DNA of 64,000 nucleotides from Sideroxydans sp. (GTDB lineage Bacteria > Pseudomonadota > Gammaproteobacteria > Burkholderiales > Gallionellaceae), in contig JAQTTU010000004.1 in assembly GCA_028710605.1 (NCBI GenBank), positions 62,001-126,000 of the forward strand. The letters are read 5' to 3'. Both the position numbers and the translations under genes were made by a program. The notes beneath the pieces are model-generated. The model ran no database searches and had not been told where the DNA came from. It saw nothing but the letters and a program-made list of their open reading frames with translations. Positions 52,162 through 60,804 of the stretch are shown in pieces. How positions within the stretch are numbered: position 1 is the first letter of the stretch; every line of letters begins with the position of its first letter.

Positions 52162-52216
52162 GGTCACTCAGAAAACGTGGTCCCCGATTGTTCTGGTCCG
52201 AAGACCCATAATTTCA

Positions 52217-52780
52217 TTACGCAGGCCAAGTTACATAAATCGCTTTTTCCATCCAGGGCATTTTGATGACGGAATATGAAAAGGGCGCGCGTGCCAACAA
52301 CACGTCATATGCACGCCTGTCCACGATCAATTCCCAGCGATCCTTGGCATGAGTCAAAGCGCCCTCTCTAACCAGCCAATTGCCCCGAAATCCATCTATC
52401 GAAGAGCTGCCAATTGCGCTCCAGTATCCAATCACGGAATTCAACAGGCTTTGACAGACCTCCATCTCAACTGCGGAAATTTCAATGCCTGATTCCACAG
52501 GAGCATCCAGCTCCAGGCCGCAGAGCAATTTATTCAGGATCAAATCATGTTCTGGAGTTTCAAGACATCCGGTCACTAAGAACTGTAAATAATGCACGGC
52601 GCGACATTGGGCGCTATCCGTTACGAACCGGTGATTGTCAATGAGTCCCAAGCGCGAAAAAAGCGCCGGGATGAAGCTTTGCAATATCACCAGCCCAGCA
52701 TTGTTGACGCGCATCGGAGTATCGATGCCTTGCTGATTCCTTATCCCCGAGTCACCATCCATGTCTCTATATGCTTTCAT
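52217..52780 (-). CDS. Contractile injection system tape-measure C-terminal domain, stand-alone or truncated
   Basis: A 187-aa protein whose whole length resembles the C-terminal domain of contractile-injection-system tape-measure proteins: VNNAGLVILQSFIPALFSRL, CRAVHYLQFLVTG, LILNKLLCGLELDAPVES and the closing VIKMPWMEKAIYVTWPA. Full-length tape measures are much longer, so this is a fragment or a separate family member. Its ATG overlaps the DinD fragment stop (ATGA). No sheath, baseplate or tube genes are in the window, which argues for remnant status. Confidence 0.6.
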   Translation of the reverse strand: MKAYRDMDGDSGIRNQQGIDTPMRVNNAGLVILQSFIPALFSRLGLIDNHRFVTDSAQCRAVHYLQFLVTGCLETPEHDLILNKLLCGLELDAPVESGIEISAVEMEVCQSLLNSVIGYWSAIGSSSIDGFRGNWLVREGALTHAKDRWELIVDRRAYDVLLARAPFSYSVIKMPWMEKAIYVTWPA

Positions 52781-53010
52781 GAGCAGTTCCTTTCCATTTT
52801 GTTGACATCAACAAAATGGTCTGAAATGGCATGCTGAGAGACTTCGCAGGCGATCTTCGCCTTGGTGATAACGGAAGTGAAATTCCGCCACTCGGTATAG
52901 CCCAACAGATGCTGGAGGTCGCGCGCAAGCCAGAACTCGATTCCACCCTCGGTCTGTTGCGCATGTGCTTCGAAGCTATCTGTCAGTGAATGAATCAGGT
53001 CAGTTTTCAA
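52777..53010 (-). pseudogene. Truncated DinD/Bro-N-type protein
   Basis: 77 codons from a TTG (GGAG eight bases upstream) match only the N-terminus of DinD-type DNA-damage-inducible proteins: FWLARDLQHLLGYTEWRNFT, then SVITKAKIACEVSQH and DHFVDVNKM. Whole proteins are about 270-290 residues; here the frame ends after NKMERNCS. A second similar tail (SDRFVEANKTIKPYTKSEWG) is encoded at about 51235-51310, so a related gene was probably split. Translationally coupled to the tape-measure-like gene. Confidence 0.6.
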
Positions 53011-53140
53011 GGTGTGAACTCCATAGATGTTTCAAGTATCTGGTAGCGCTCTACCGCTTGGAAAACTATTGCGATGCTGACCCCGTTCGTTCACGATTTT
53101 TTCGAAAGTTCCGCTGTATTTGATAACTCAATACACCCAC

Positions 53141-53227
53141 CTCTCCCGCAAGCCAATAAATACGCCACTCTCCATCAATCGCATGTCGTAGATCGCCTAT
53201 TCATGCGCCTTCGCGTGAAGGTGGGTT
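53141..53227. repeat. Family B repeat, right copy of a flanking pair
   Basis: Matches 51100-51180 almost exactly (CCGCAAGCCAATAAATACGC, CACTCTCCATCAATCGCAT, CGCCTATTCATGCGCC), in the same orientation; other family B copies are less similar. Confidence 0.88.
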
Positions 53228-53233
53228 AATATT

Positions 53234-53310
53234 TTCTATGGAAATTCGAGTCTGACCCTATTTTCACTATTTTCATGCTTCTGACCCTATTTTTGACCCC
53301 TGACCCCGTT
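53234..53310. repeat. Short direct repeats of CTGACCCTATTTT type
   Basis: Three diverged units (TCTGACCCTATTTTCA, TCTGACCCTATTTTTG, CCTGACCCCGTTAG). Such units often accompany REP-associated transposases in other proteobacteria, but no transposase is visible here. Confidence 0.6.
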
Positions 53311-53324
53311 AGTTAATATTTGTT

Positions 53325-54401
53325 TTAGTTTTGCTTAAACGCAAAAATTTTATTCGCTATCTCTTTAAATCTATCGTCATCCCCAATTCCGCTCTTAGTT
53401 ACGTGCGCAAGAATCATATTTTCATCGTTCGTTTTCCAAAGAAGAACATAGAGCAAATAGAAAAGGCCTATTCCGTTACCCAAATTTTCATAAGTATTGC
53501 CATCAAGCCAATAGACTGCAAAACGCTGCACTAGCTCACTGTTGGCAGCTGCTTCGACCTCAAGTTCACCAACAGTTGAGATGCCAAATTGGCGGAGACG
53601 GTCTAGTACAGAATCGATAGAAGCAATAGGCTCCTGCCTAATTTGTGCGTTTGTGAGTTTTGCCAGAATTAGATCCAAATTTTGTGTTGCTGACTCAACC
53701 TCGTATAAAGATTTTAATGAGACTGCATTCAACTCAACGCTATTTGGTTGGTTGGTAATTAAGTTTGTGACTTCAGACTCGTATTTACGAAGTTCATCTC
53801 GTATTGCCATGAATTCAGCGTCAGCCAACTCTAACAAGCCAGCTACGCGAGAAAATCGACGTCTGATTTCACGCGGTATACCACCTGCCGACTTGTATCC
53901 CAGATCATGTTCAATTTCTGCCCAGGCATGTTGCAAAACTGAACGAATTTGAATTTCGAACTTCAATTTACTGAACCGTTTGTACTCAACAAATTGGTAG
54001 CGCCCATCACCTAGTTCTGCAACAAAGTGTATCGACTGATAACCAAACCTATCAGGATCTAGGGATAGTCGCTTATCAATCGAATTGGCCTCATCGATTT
54101 TGAACGTCTTCCCAATAAGTTCCGCCACCCGATCCACATCATCTGCAAAGTATGTCGTAACTCGGATTGCAGCCAAATCGGTTACATCGGCAAGTGATTT
54201 GTAGTTCTTGTCAGGTTTAGATATTTTTCGGGCCAAGCTCTGACGAGCTTTGCAGCGTTGAGTGATCGAGTGCACTTGAATGTTCTCATCAAGCAGCGCC
54301 TGCTTAAGCAAAGCAACCACGACTTCCGCAGCGTCCCGGTACACTTCACTATCCACATCAAAACTTGCCAAGATGTGAGACTGCATTTGTTGATCAATCA
54401 A
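53325..54401 (-). CDS. RelA/SpoT-domain protein, possible alarmone synthetase toxin
   Basis: A 358-aa protein with a RelA/SpoT nucleotidyltransferase core (about 40-190): ARQSLARKISKPDKNYKS, VTDLAAIRVTTYFADDVDRV, GYQSIHFVAE and FEIQIRSVLQHAWAEIEHDL. These motifs make (p)ppGpp or, in toxic small synthetases, modify other targets. The ~150-residue C-terminal region is helical and unmatched. No HD hydrolase domain. The start is TTG with AAGGGG upstream. Low GC and isolation from housekeeping genes suggest horizontal acquisition. Antitoxin status of neighbours is not evident. Confidence 0.85.
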   Translation of the reverse strand: MIDQQMQSHILASFDVDSEVYRDAAEVVVALLKQALLDENIQVHSITQRCKARQSLARKISKPDKNYKSLADVTDLAAIRVTTYFADDVDRVAELIGKTFKIDEANSIDKRLSLDPDRFGYQSIHFVAELGDGRYQFVEYKRFSKLKFEIQIRSVLQHAWAEIEHDLGYKSAGGIPREIRRRFSRVAGLLELADAEFMAIRDELRKYESEVTNLITNQPNSVELNAVSLKSLYEVESATQNLDLILAKLTNAQIRQEPIASIDSVLDRLRQFGISTVGELEVEAAANSELVQRFAVYWLDGNTYENLGNGIGLFYLLYVLLWKTNDENMILAHVTKSGIGDDDRFKEIANKIFAFKQN

Positions 54402-54506
54402 TGAAAATCCCCTTGCTGAGAAAGTTGCGTAATAGATACCCCAAAAATACTACCGACTAATCGGCTTATACCGTGAGGAAAAACGGGGACAGACCACGGT
54501 TTCCAC

Positions 54507-54953
54507 TCACCTATCCAACAAAACGATTGGGGGGGCAGCATCGCAATCATTTTCCGCTTCCCAGTCTTCCAGTTTCAAACCTTCAATGCGCGAAAACTCG
54601 CCAGTGTTATGCGTTACCAGTGTGCAGTCGTTAGCCAATGCAATGGCTGCGATTTGCGAATCGTAGGGGCCGATGGGTTTGCCTTTTCGCGCGAGGTCTG
54701 CGCGTATTTGCCCGAAAATATTGGCGGCTTCGCCATCGAATGCAAAGCTCGAAAATTCAGAGAAAAGTATTTCGAGCAAAACCAGATTGGCTTCCCGCCG
54801 TGAACTTTTGTATGCGCCGTAATACAGTTCCGCTTTCACCACATCGCACAGTGCAATTTGCGACGGAGGATAAGATGAGAGCTTTGCTTTGACGATAGAA
54901 GAGGCCGGGTTGAGATGGTGAATCCAAACGTTGGTATCCGGCAGGTACAGCAT
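54507..54953 (-). CDS. vapC: PIN-domain toxin (VapC family), second pair
   Basis: A 148-aa PIN nuclease with YLPDTNVWIHHLNPAS at the N-terminus, KAELYYGAYKSSRREANLVL centrally and PIGPYDSQIAAIALANDCTL toward the end, providing the acidic active site. The ATG shares one base with the antitoxin stop (TAATG), a standard coupling; a longer frame would read into the antitoxin gene. Confidence 0.93.
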   Translation of the reverse strand: MLYLPDTNVWIHHLNPASSIVKAKLSSYPPSQIALCDVVKAELYYGAYKSSRREANLVLLEILFSEFSSFAFDGEAANIFGQIRADLARKGKPIGPYDSQIAAIALANDCTLVTHNTGEFSRIEGLKLEDWEAENDCDAAPPIVLLDR

Positions 54954-55195
54954 TATTCCAGCTCCAGCCGCTGCTCGTACTCTCCCTGCGGCTCGCGCAC
55001 CAGATGCTTGCCCTGCCATGCCCCTGCTGTTCGCGCCCACACGTTTTTTGAATCACGCATCTGGCTGGCCTTTTCATCGGCGGTCTCATCCAGCAAGATC
55101 AAAACTCGTACTGGCTGACCATCTACCAAATGAAGCGCCTTGGGCACAGTGATTTGTCCGTGTTCAAGTTGCGAGTTGAATTCGATAGCTTGCAT
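54953..55195 (-). CDS. vapB: Antitoxin of the second VapBC pair
   Basis: An 80-aa protein with an AbrB/MazE-like N-terminal part (NSQLEHGQITVPKALHLVDG) and a charged C-terminus ending EYEQRLELE that would bind the toxin. AAGGAGGTCATC precedes the ATG, an excellent ribosome site. The pair lies between the RelA/SpoT gene and ettA. Confidence 0.88.
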   Translation of the reverse strand: MQAIEFNSQLEHGQITVPKALHLVDGQPVRVLILLDETADEKASQMRDSKNVWARTAGAWQGKHLVREPQGEYEQRLELE

Positions 55196-55298
55196 GATGA
55201 CCTCCTTGGTTTACGGCGATTTCATGTTGCTAGTTTAGCTTAAACGGGCTTGAGTCAAATGCCGTTCACCCTTCGACAGGCTCAGGGCGAACAGTTTA

Positions 55299-55338
55299 CC
55301 CTCACCCCAACCCTCTCCCAGTGGGAGAGGGAGTAGAA
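55299..55338. repeat. Family C-like short hairpin near the ettA stop
   Basis: CCCTCACCCCAACCCTCTCC with GTGGGAGAGGGAG, plus GTTCACCCTTCGACAGGCTC just before; likely a partial element that could end the ettA transcript. Confidence 0.6.
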
Positions 55339-55351
55339 ACGGGTTACCGGG

Positions 55352-57022
<1,671 letters not shown>

Positions 57023-57127
57023 TTTATTGCGCTTTCTGGGAGTGGGACATGAAGGGGCGTAGCTTACCGCAAAGCGGGTGACTCCTGCCACGGCAGGCGA
57101 CATATAGCAGCCGTCATTCCGGCGAAC

Positions 57128-57240
57128 CGTCATTCCCGCGAAGGCGGGAATCCAGCAATGAAAATATTCCGCGAAGCGGACAAGAGCTTGCTTTGCAGGG
57201 GCATTCAATCAACTGGATTCCCGCTTTCGCGGGAATGACG
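57128..57240. repeat. Family D inverted repeat
   Basis: CGTCATTCCCGCGAAGGCGG and CCGCTTTCGCGGGAATGACG arms, with a second partial left end (CCGTCATTCCGGCG) at 57112. Confidence 0.92.
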
Positions 57241-57384
57241 ATTAAGGCTGGTGTCACACAACTTTCCACTGCAAAGCTGCTTTCCAGTTGCCTATCCAAG
57301 TGATTACCTCAATGTCCCCTGAAAAACGATTATTTCAGCTGCGGAATTTGTTCAAGCTGTTGTTAAACCACACCATCGAAACGG

Positions 57385-57400
57385 TGGCATGGATTTTGTT
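57385..57400 (+). promoter_or_regulatory. Sigma-54-like -24/-12 element before the hydrogenase operon
   Basis: TGGCATGGATTTTGTT fits TGGCACG-N4-TTGCW with two mismatches (T for C after GGCA, T for C in the -12 GC). GG and the -12 G are spaced correctly. It lies 85 bases before the small-subunit ATG. Some betaproteobacterial hydrogenase operons use sigma-54. The missing -12 C weakens the call. Confidence 0.3.
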
Positions 57401-57485
57401 ATAGCAGGATTAGCACGAGTGTCTGATCTCATCAGTTTCGTGACTTATTACATGGGACGTAAACCAATAACAAAGGGCTGAGGTT

Positions 57486-58634
57486 ATGAGCGAGAACAAC
57501 ATTGAAAATGATGAAAGCATAGTGGCGCTGGAAAAGCGGCTGGGCATTTCCCGCCGCAGTTTCATGCAATTTTGCGCGGCGATGGCGGCGACCATGGGCT
57601 TGCCCAACGATGCGGTGGCGGCAATCGCCAAAGCGGTGGCGACCAAGAAACGACCTTCGGTGATCTGGCTGCACTTCCAGGAATGTACCGGCTGCACCGA
57701 ATCGCTGTTGCGCGCCGAGCATCCGACGCTGGAAAAATTGATCCTCGATGTCATCTCGCTCGACTATCACGAAACGCTATTTGCCGCTGCCGGTCATCAG
57801 GCCGAAGCCGCGCGCAGGTCAGCGATGAAAGCCAACAAGGGCAAATATATTCTGGTGGTGGAAGGCGCGATTCCCACCAAGGACAACGGCATCTACTGCA
57901 AGATCGGCGGACAAACCGCGATCGAAATGTTGAAGGAATGCGCCGCCGATGCGGCTGCGGTGATTGCGATTGGCAGTTGCGCTTCGTGGGGCGGCATGCC
58001 CTCCACTCCGCCCAACCCCACCGGCTCGGTCAGCGCCGGAGAGATTCTGGGCAAAGTCATCCCCAACATTCCCGGCTGTCCTCCCAACCCCTACAACTTC
58101 CTTTCCACCGTGGTGCATTTCCTCACCTTCGGCAAGCTGCCGGAAGTGGATGCCATCGGTCGCCCCAAGTTCGCTTACTCGCGCCTCATCCATGAAAACT
58201 GCGAACGCCGCGCGCATTTCGACGCGGGTCGCTTCGCCATGGAATTCGGCGACGAAGGTCACCGCAAAGGGTATTGCCTGTACAAGCTGGGCTGCAAAGG
58301 ACCGGAGACGTATGCCAACTGTCCGGCCATTCTGTTCGGCGATGTGGGCAACGCGAGCTGGCCGGTGGGCACGGGTCACCCGTGTATCGGCTGTACCGAA
58401 AAAGGCGTGGCGTTCACCAAGCCTATCCACGAACTGGCCGTGCTGAAAACCATTTCGCCGCCAGTCGGTTTGCCGCGCATCATCGAAGAGCAAGGCGTGG
58501 GTGTCACGCTGGGCGCGGCGGTGCTTACCGCTGCGGTGGCGGGCGCGGCATTCGGCGCGGGCAAAAAGATGGCGGAGAACCTCGGCAAAAACGTCAAGCT
58601 CGATGAAGGCCACGACGAAAGGACTCCATCATGA
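57486..58634 (+). CDS. hybO: [NiFe]-hydrogenase small subunit, Tat-exported
   Basis: A 382-aa Fe-S subunit of an uptake hydrogenase: twin-arginine signal (ISRRSFMQFCAAMAAT), proximal-cluster cysteines in HFQECTGCTESLLR, then GSCASWGGMPS, distal and medial cluster cysteines (CKIGGQ; CPAILFGDVGNASWPVG; CIGCTEKGVAF) and a C-terminal anchor helix (VTLGAAVLTAAVAGAAFGAG). It takes electrons from the Ni-Fe site to the HybA/HybB electron path. AGG lies close to the ATG. Its stop overlaps the hybA start (ATGA). Confidence 0.95.
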   Translation: MSENNIENDESIVALEKRLGISRRSFMQFCAAMAATMGLPNDAVAAIAKAVATKKRPSVIWLHFQECTGCTESLLRAEHPTLEKLILDVISLDYHETLFAAAGHQAEAARRSAMKANKGKYILVVEGAIPTKDNGIYCKIGGQTAIEMLKECAADAAAVIAIGSCASWGGMPSTPPNPTGSVSAGEILGKVIPNIPGCPPNPYNFLSTVVHFLTFGKLPEVDAIGRPKFAYSRLIHENCERRAHFDAGRFAMEFGDEGHRKGYCLYKLGCKGPETYANCPAILFGDVGNASWPVGTGHPCIGCTEKGVAFTKPIHELAVLKTISPPVGLPRIIEEQGVGVTLGAAVLTAAVAGAAFGAGKKMAENLGKNVKLDEGHDERTPS

Positions 58635-59596
58635 GCATCAGCCGGCGCGATTTCCTGAAAGGGGCGCTGGCCGGGGGCACCTTGCTGGCGGCGGGAACCT
58701 CCGCCGAGGCGCGGGAAAACTTGACCATGCCGAGCGAAGCGCTGGGGCTGTTGTACGACAGCACGCTGTGCATCGGCTGCAAGGCTTGCGTTTCCGCGTG
58801 CAAGGAAGTCAACGACATGCCGCCAGAGTTTTCCGATACCGAACAGTTGTGGGATACCCCGACCGACATTTCGGGCAAGACGCTCAACGTCATCAAGGTC
58901 TATCAGGACGGCAATAGCGCAACCAAGGACAGCGAAAAAGACGGCTTCGCCTTCATGAAAGTGTCTTGCCTGCATTGTGTTGATCCTTCGTGCGTATCAG
59001 CCTGCCCGGTTTCGGCGATGACCAAGGATCCGGTCACCGGCATCGTCGGTTACAACAAGGATGCCTGCATCGGCTGCCGCTATTGCGTGGCCGCATGCCC
59101 GTTCGGCGTGCCGCGCTTCCAATACGACAAAGCATTGCCGCAGATCAGCAAATGCCAGCTGTGCAAGCACCGCATAGCCGATGGCAAATATGCGGCTTGC
59201 GCGGAAGTGTGTCCGACCGGCGCGACGCTGTACGGTAAGGTGAAGGATTTGCAAACGGAAGCGCAGCGTCGGCTCGCGTTAAAACCCGGCGATTATGCGG
59301 TGTTCCCGCGCGGCAACATCAACACGCACGACCAGTCTTCGCACACGGCCAAGGCGGCGAAATATCTGCCGCAGATTTACGGCGAGAAAGAGCTGGGCGG
59401 CACGCAAATGCTGAAGCTGTCCGCCGTGCCTTTCGAAAAACTGGGCATGCCGAAGTTGCCGGAACGTTCCTATGCGGCCACCTCCGAAACCATGCAACAC
59501 ACCCTGTACGGCAACGCGCTGGCGCTGCCGCTGGCTGTCCTCGGTGTGCTGACTTATGTCGCCAAACGCAACGTCAATGATGACGACGAGAAATAA
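58631..59596 (+). CDS. hybA: Hydrogenase-2-type ferredoxin subunit HybA
   Basis: A 321-aa periplasmic protein with a Tat signal (MSISRRDFLKGALAGGT) and four [4Fe-4S] motif blocks (CIGCKACVSACKEVN; CLHCVDPSCVSACPV; CIGCRYCVAACPFG; CQLCKHRIADGKYAACAEV). A C-terminal membrane helix (LALPLAVLGVLTYV) anchors it. It passes electrons between the small subunit and HybB. Coupled to the small-subunit gene by ATGA overlap. Confidence 0.95.
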   Translation: MSISRRDFLKGALAGGTLLAAGTSAEARENLTMPSEALGLLYDSTLCIGCKACVSACKEVNDMPPEFSDTEQLWDTPTDISGKTLNVIKVYQDGNSATKDSEKDGFAFMKVSCLHCVDPSCVSACPVSAMTKDPVTGIVGYNKDACIGCRYCVAACPFGVPRFQYDKALPQISKCQLCKHRIADGKYAACAEVCPTGATLYGKVKDLQTEAQRRLALKPGDYAVFPRGNINTHDQSSHTAKAAKYLPQIYGEKELGGTQMLKLSAVPFEKLGMPKLPERSYAATSETMQHTLYGNALALPLAVLGVLTYVAKRNVNDDDEK

Positions 59597-59606
59597 GGAG
59601 ATATTG

Positions 59607-60779
59607 ATGTCTGCATCTCACAACCATCCCGCACCCGCGCCGCTAGGCGGTCCGCTGGTCACGCCGACCACGAAGTTGCTGGCGGCGCTGGTGGCCATCG
59701 CGCTGGTCATTCTGCTGGTTCGCTTCATCTTCGGCATAGGCGCGGTCACCAACATCAACGACGGATACACCTGGGGCATCTGGGTGGTTTACGACGTGGT
59801 GATCGGCTCGGCCTTCGCCTGCGGCGGCTATTCCGTGGCGCTGCTGGTGTACATCTTCAACAAGGGCGAATACCACCCGATGGTGCGTCCGGCGTTGCTG
59901 GCCAGTTTGTTCGGCTACACGCTGGCCGGTGTCGGCGTGATCTTCGACTTGGGGCGCTACTGGAATTTCTGGCACATCTTCTGGCCCGGTTACGCGCAAC
60001 CCAACTCGGTCATGTTCGAAGTGGCGCTGTGCATTTCGGCTTACATTATCGTGATGTGGCTTGAGTTCTCGCCCGCCTTTCTGGAGAAATTCGGCAAACA
60101 GGATGTGAAGAAAAAACTCAACAAGCTGCTGTTCTTCATCATCGCCCTCGGCGCGTTGCTGCCCTCCATGCACCAGTCTTCGCTCGGTTCGCTGCTGGTG
60201 GTGTTCGGCTATCAGGTGCATCCGCTGTGGCAGTCGATCCTGCTGCCGCTGTTCTATCTGATGACGGCGATCACCATCGGTTTCGCCGTGGTGATCTTCG
60301 AGGCCTGCCTGTCTTCATCCGGCTTCAAGCGTCCGCTGGAAATGCATCTGCTGGGCAAGCTGTCGAAAGTGATGCTGGGCATGCTGGCGGTCTATCTCGC
60401 GCTGCGCGTGGTTGATCTGGTGTTGCGCGGTGCCATCGGCAGCATGTTTTCCATCAGCATCGAAGCCTTGATGTTCTGGATCGAGATGGGCTTGTTCATC
60501 GCGCCGCTGGTGATTCTGTCCAAACCGGCCACGCGCAGAAACCCGTCCAAGCTGTTCATCGCCGCGTGCTGCCTGATGGCTGCGGGCTTCATTCTGCGCA
60601 TCAATTCCTATCTGGTCGGTTATGAAACCGGACCGGGTTGGCACTACTTTCCGTCCGTGCCGGAAATCATGGTTTCTATCGGCATGATCGCCCTGGAAAT
60701 ACTGGGCTACATCGTGCTGGTGCGCTACCTGCCTATCCTGCCCGGCAGCAACAATTCCGCCATTGCCACCAATAAGTAA
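59607..60779 (+). CDS. hybB: Hydrogenase-2-type membrane subunit HybB (NrfD-like)
   Basis: A 390-aa polytopic protein with roughly ten hydrophobic helices (LLAALVAIALVILLVRFIFG; YSVALLVYIFNKGEYHPMVR; LHLIGKL-type loops) of the NrfD/PsrC class. It links periplasmic Fe-S proteins to the quinone pool without haem. Start ATG at 59607 follows AAGGAG; an upstream frame overlaps hybA. Lies 10 nt after hybA. Confidence 0.93.
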   Translation: MSASHNHPAPAPLGGPLVTPTTKLLAALVAIALVILLVRFIFGIGAVTNINDGYTWGIWVVYDVVIGSAFACGGYSVALLVYIFNKGEYHPMVRPALLASLFGYTLAGVGVIFDLGRYWNFWHIFWPGYAQPNSVMFEVALCISAYIIVMWLEFSPAFLEKFGKQDVKKKLNKLLFFIIALGALLPSMHQSSLGSLLVVFGYQVHPLWQSILLPLFYLMTAITIGFAVVIFEACLSSSGFKRPLEMHLLGKLSKVMLGMLAVYLALRVVDLVLRGAIGSMFSISIEALMFWIEMGLFIAPLVILSKPATRRNPSKLFIAACCLMAAGFILRINSYLVGYETGPGWHYFPSVPEIMVSIGMIALEILGYIVLVRYLPILPGSNNSAIATNK

Positions 60780-60804
60780 TCTGAGAAACTAGGAGAAATT
60801 CAAA

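Larger units (their letters stand above)
53011..53324. other. Repeat-rich spacer between the DinD fragment and the RelA/SpoT-domain gene
   Basis: About 310 bases without a gene. Contains GGAAAACTATTGCGATGCTG at 53057 (also near 51227), a family B repeat (53141-53227), then several CTGACCCTATTTT-type units around 53234-53310. Confidence 0.7.
57023..57485. other. Divergent spacer between ettA and the hydrogenase operon
   Basis: About 460 bases without a gene: a family D repeat (57128-57240), then a unique segment (57241-57485) that should hold the hydrogenase promoter, including the sigma-54-like element at 57385 and a perfect CTGAT-CTC-ATCAG palindrome at 57423-57435. Confidence 0.75.

Noticed and set aside
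53141..53227. CRISPR array suspected from repeated blocks around 51-53 kb
   Set aside because: Only two well-separated copies, palindromic, with no regular spacing or spacers and no cas genes.
57423..57435. CTGAT-CTC-ATCAG as an FNR site before the hydrogenase
   Set aside because: FNR sites need TTGAT-N4-ATCAA; the spacer here is 3 and the outer bases differ. Kept only as an unnamed palindrome.
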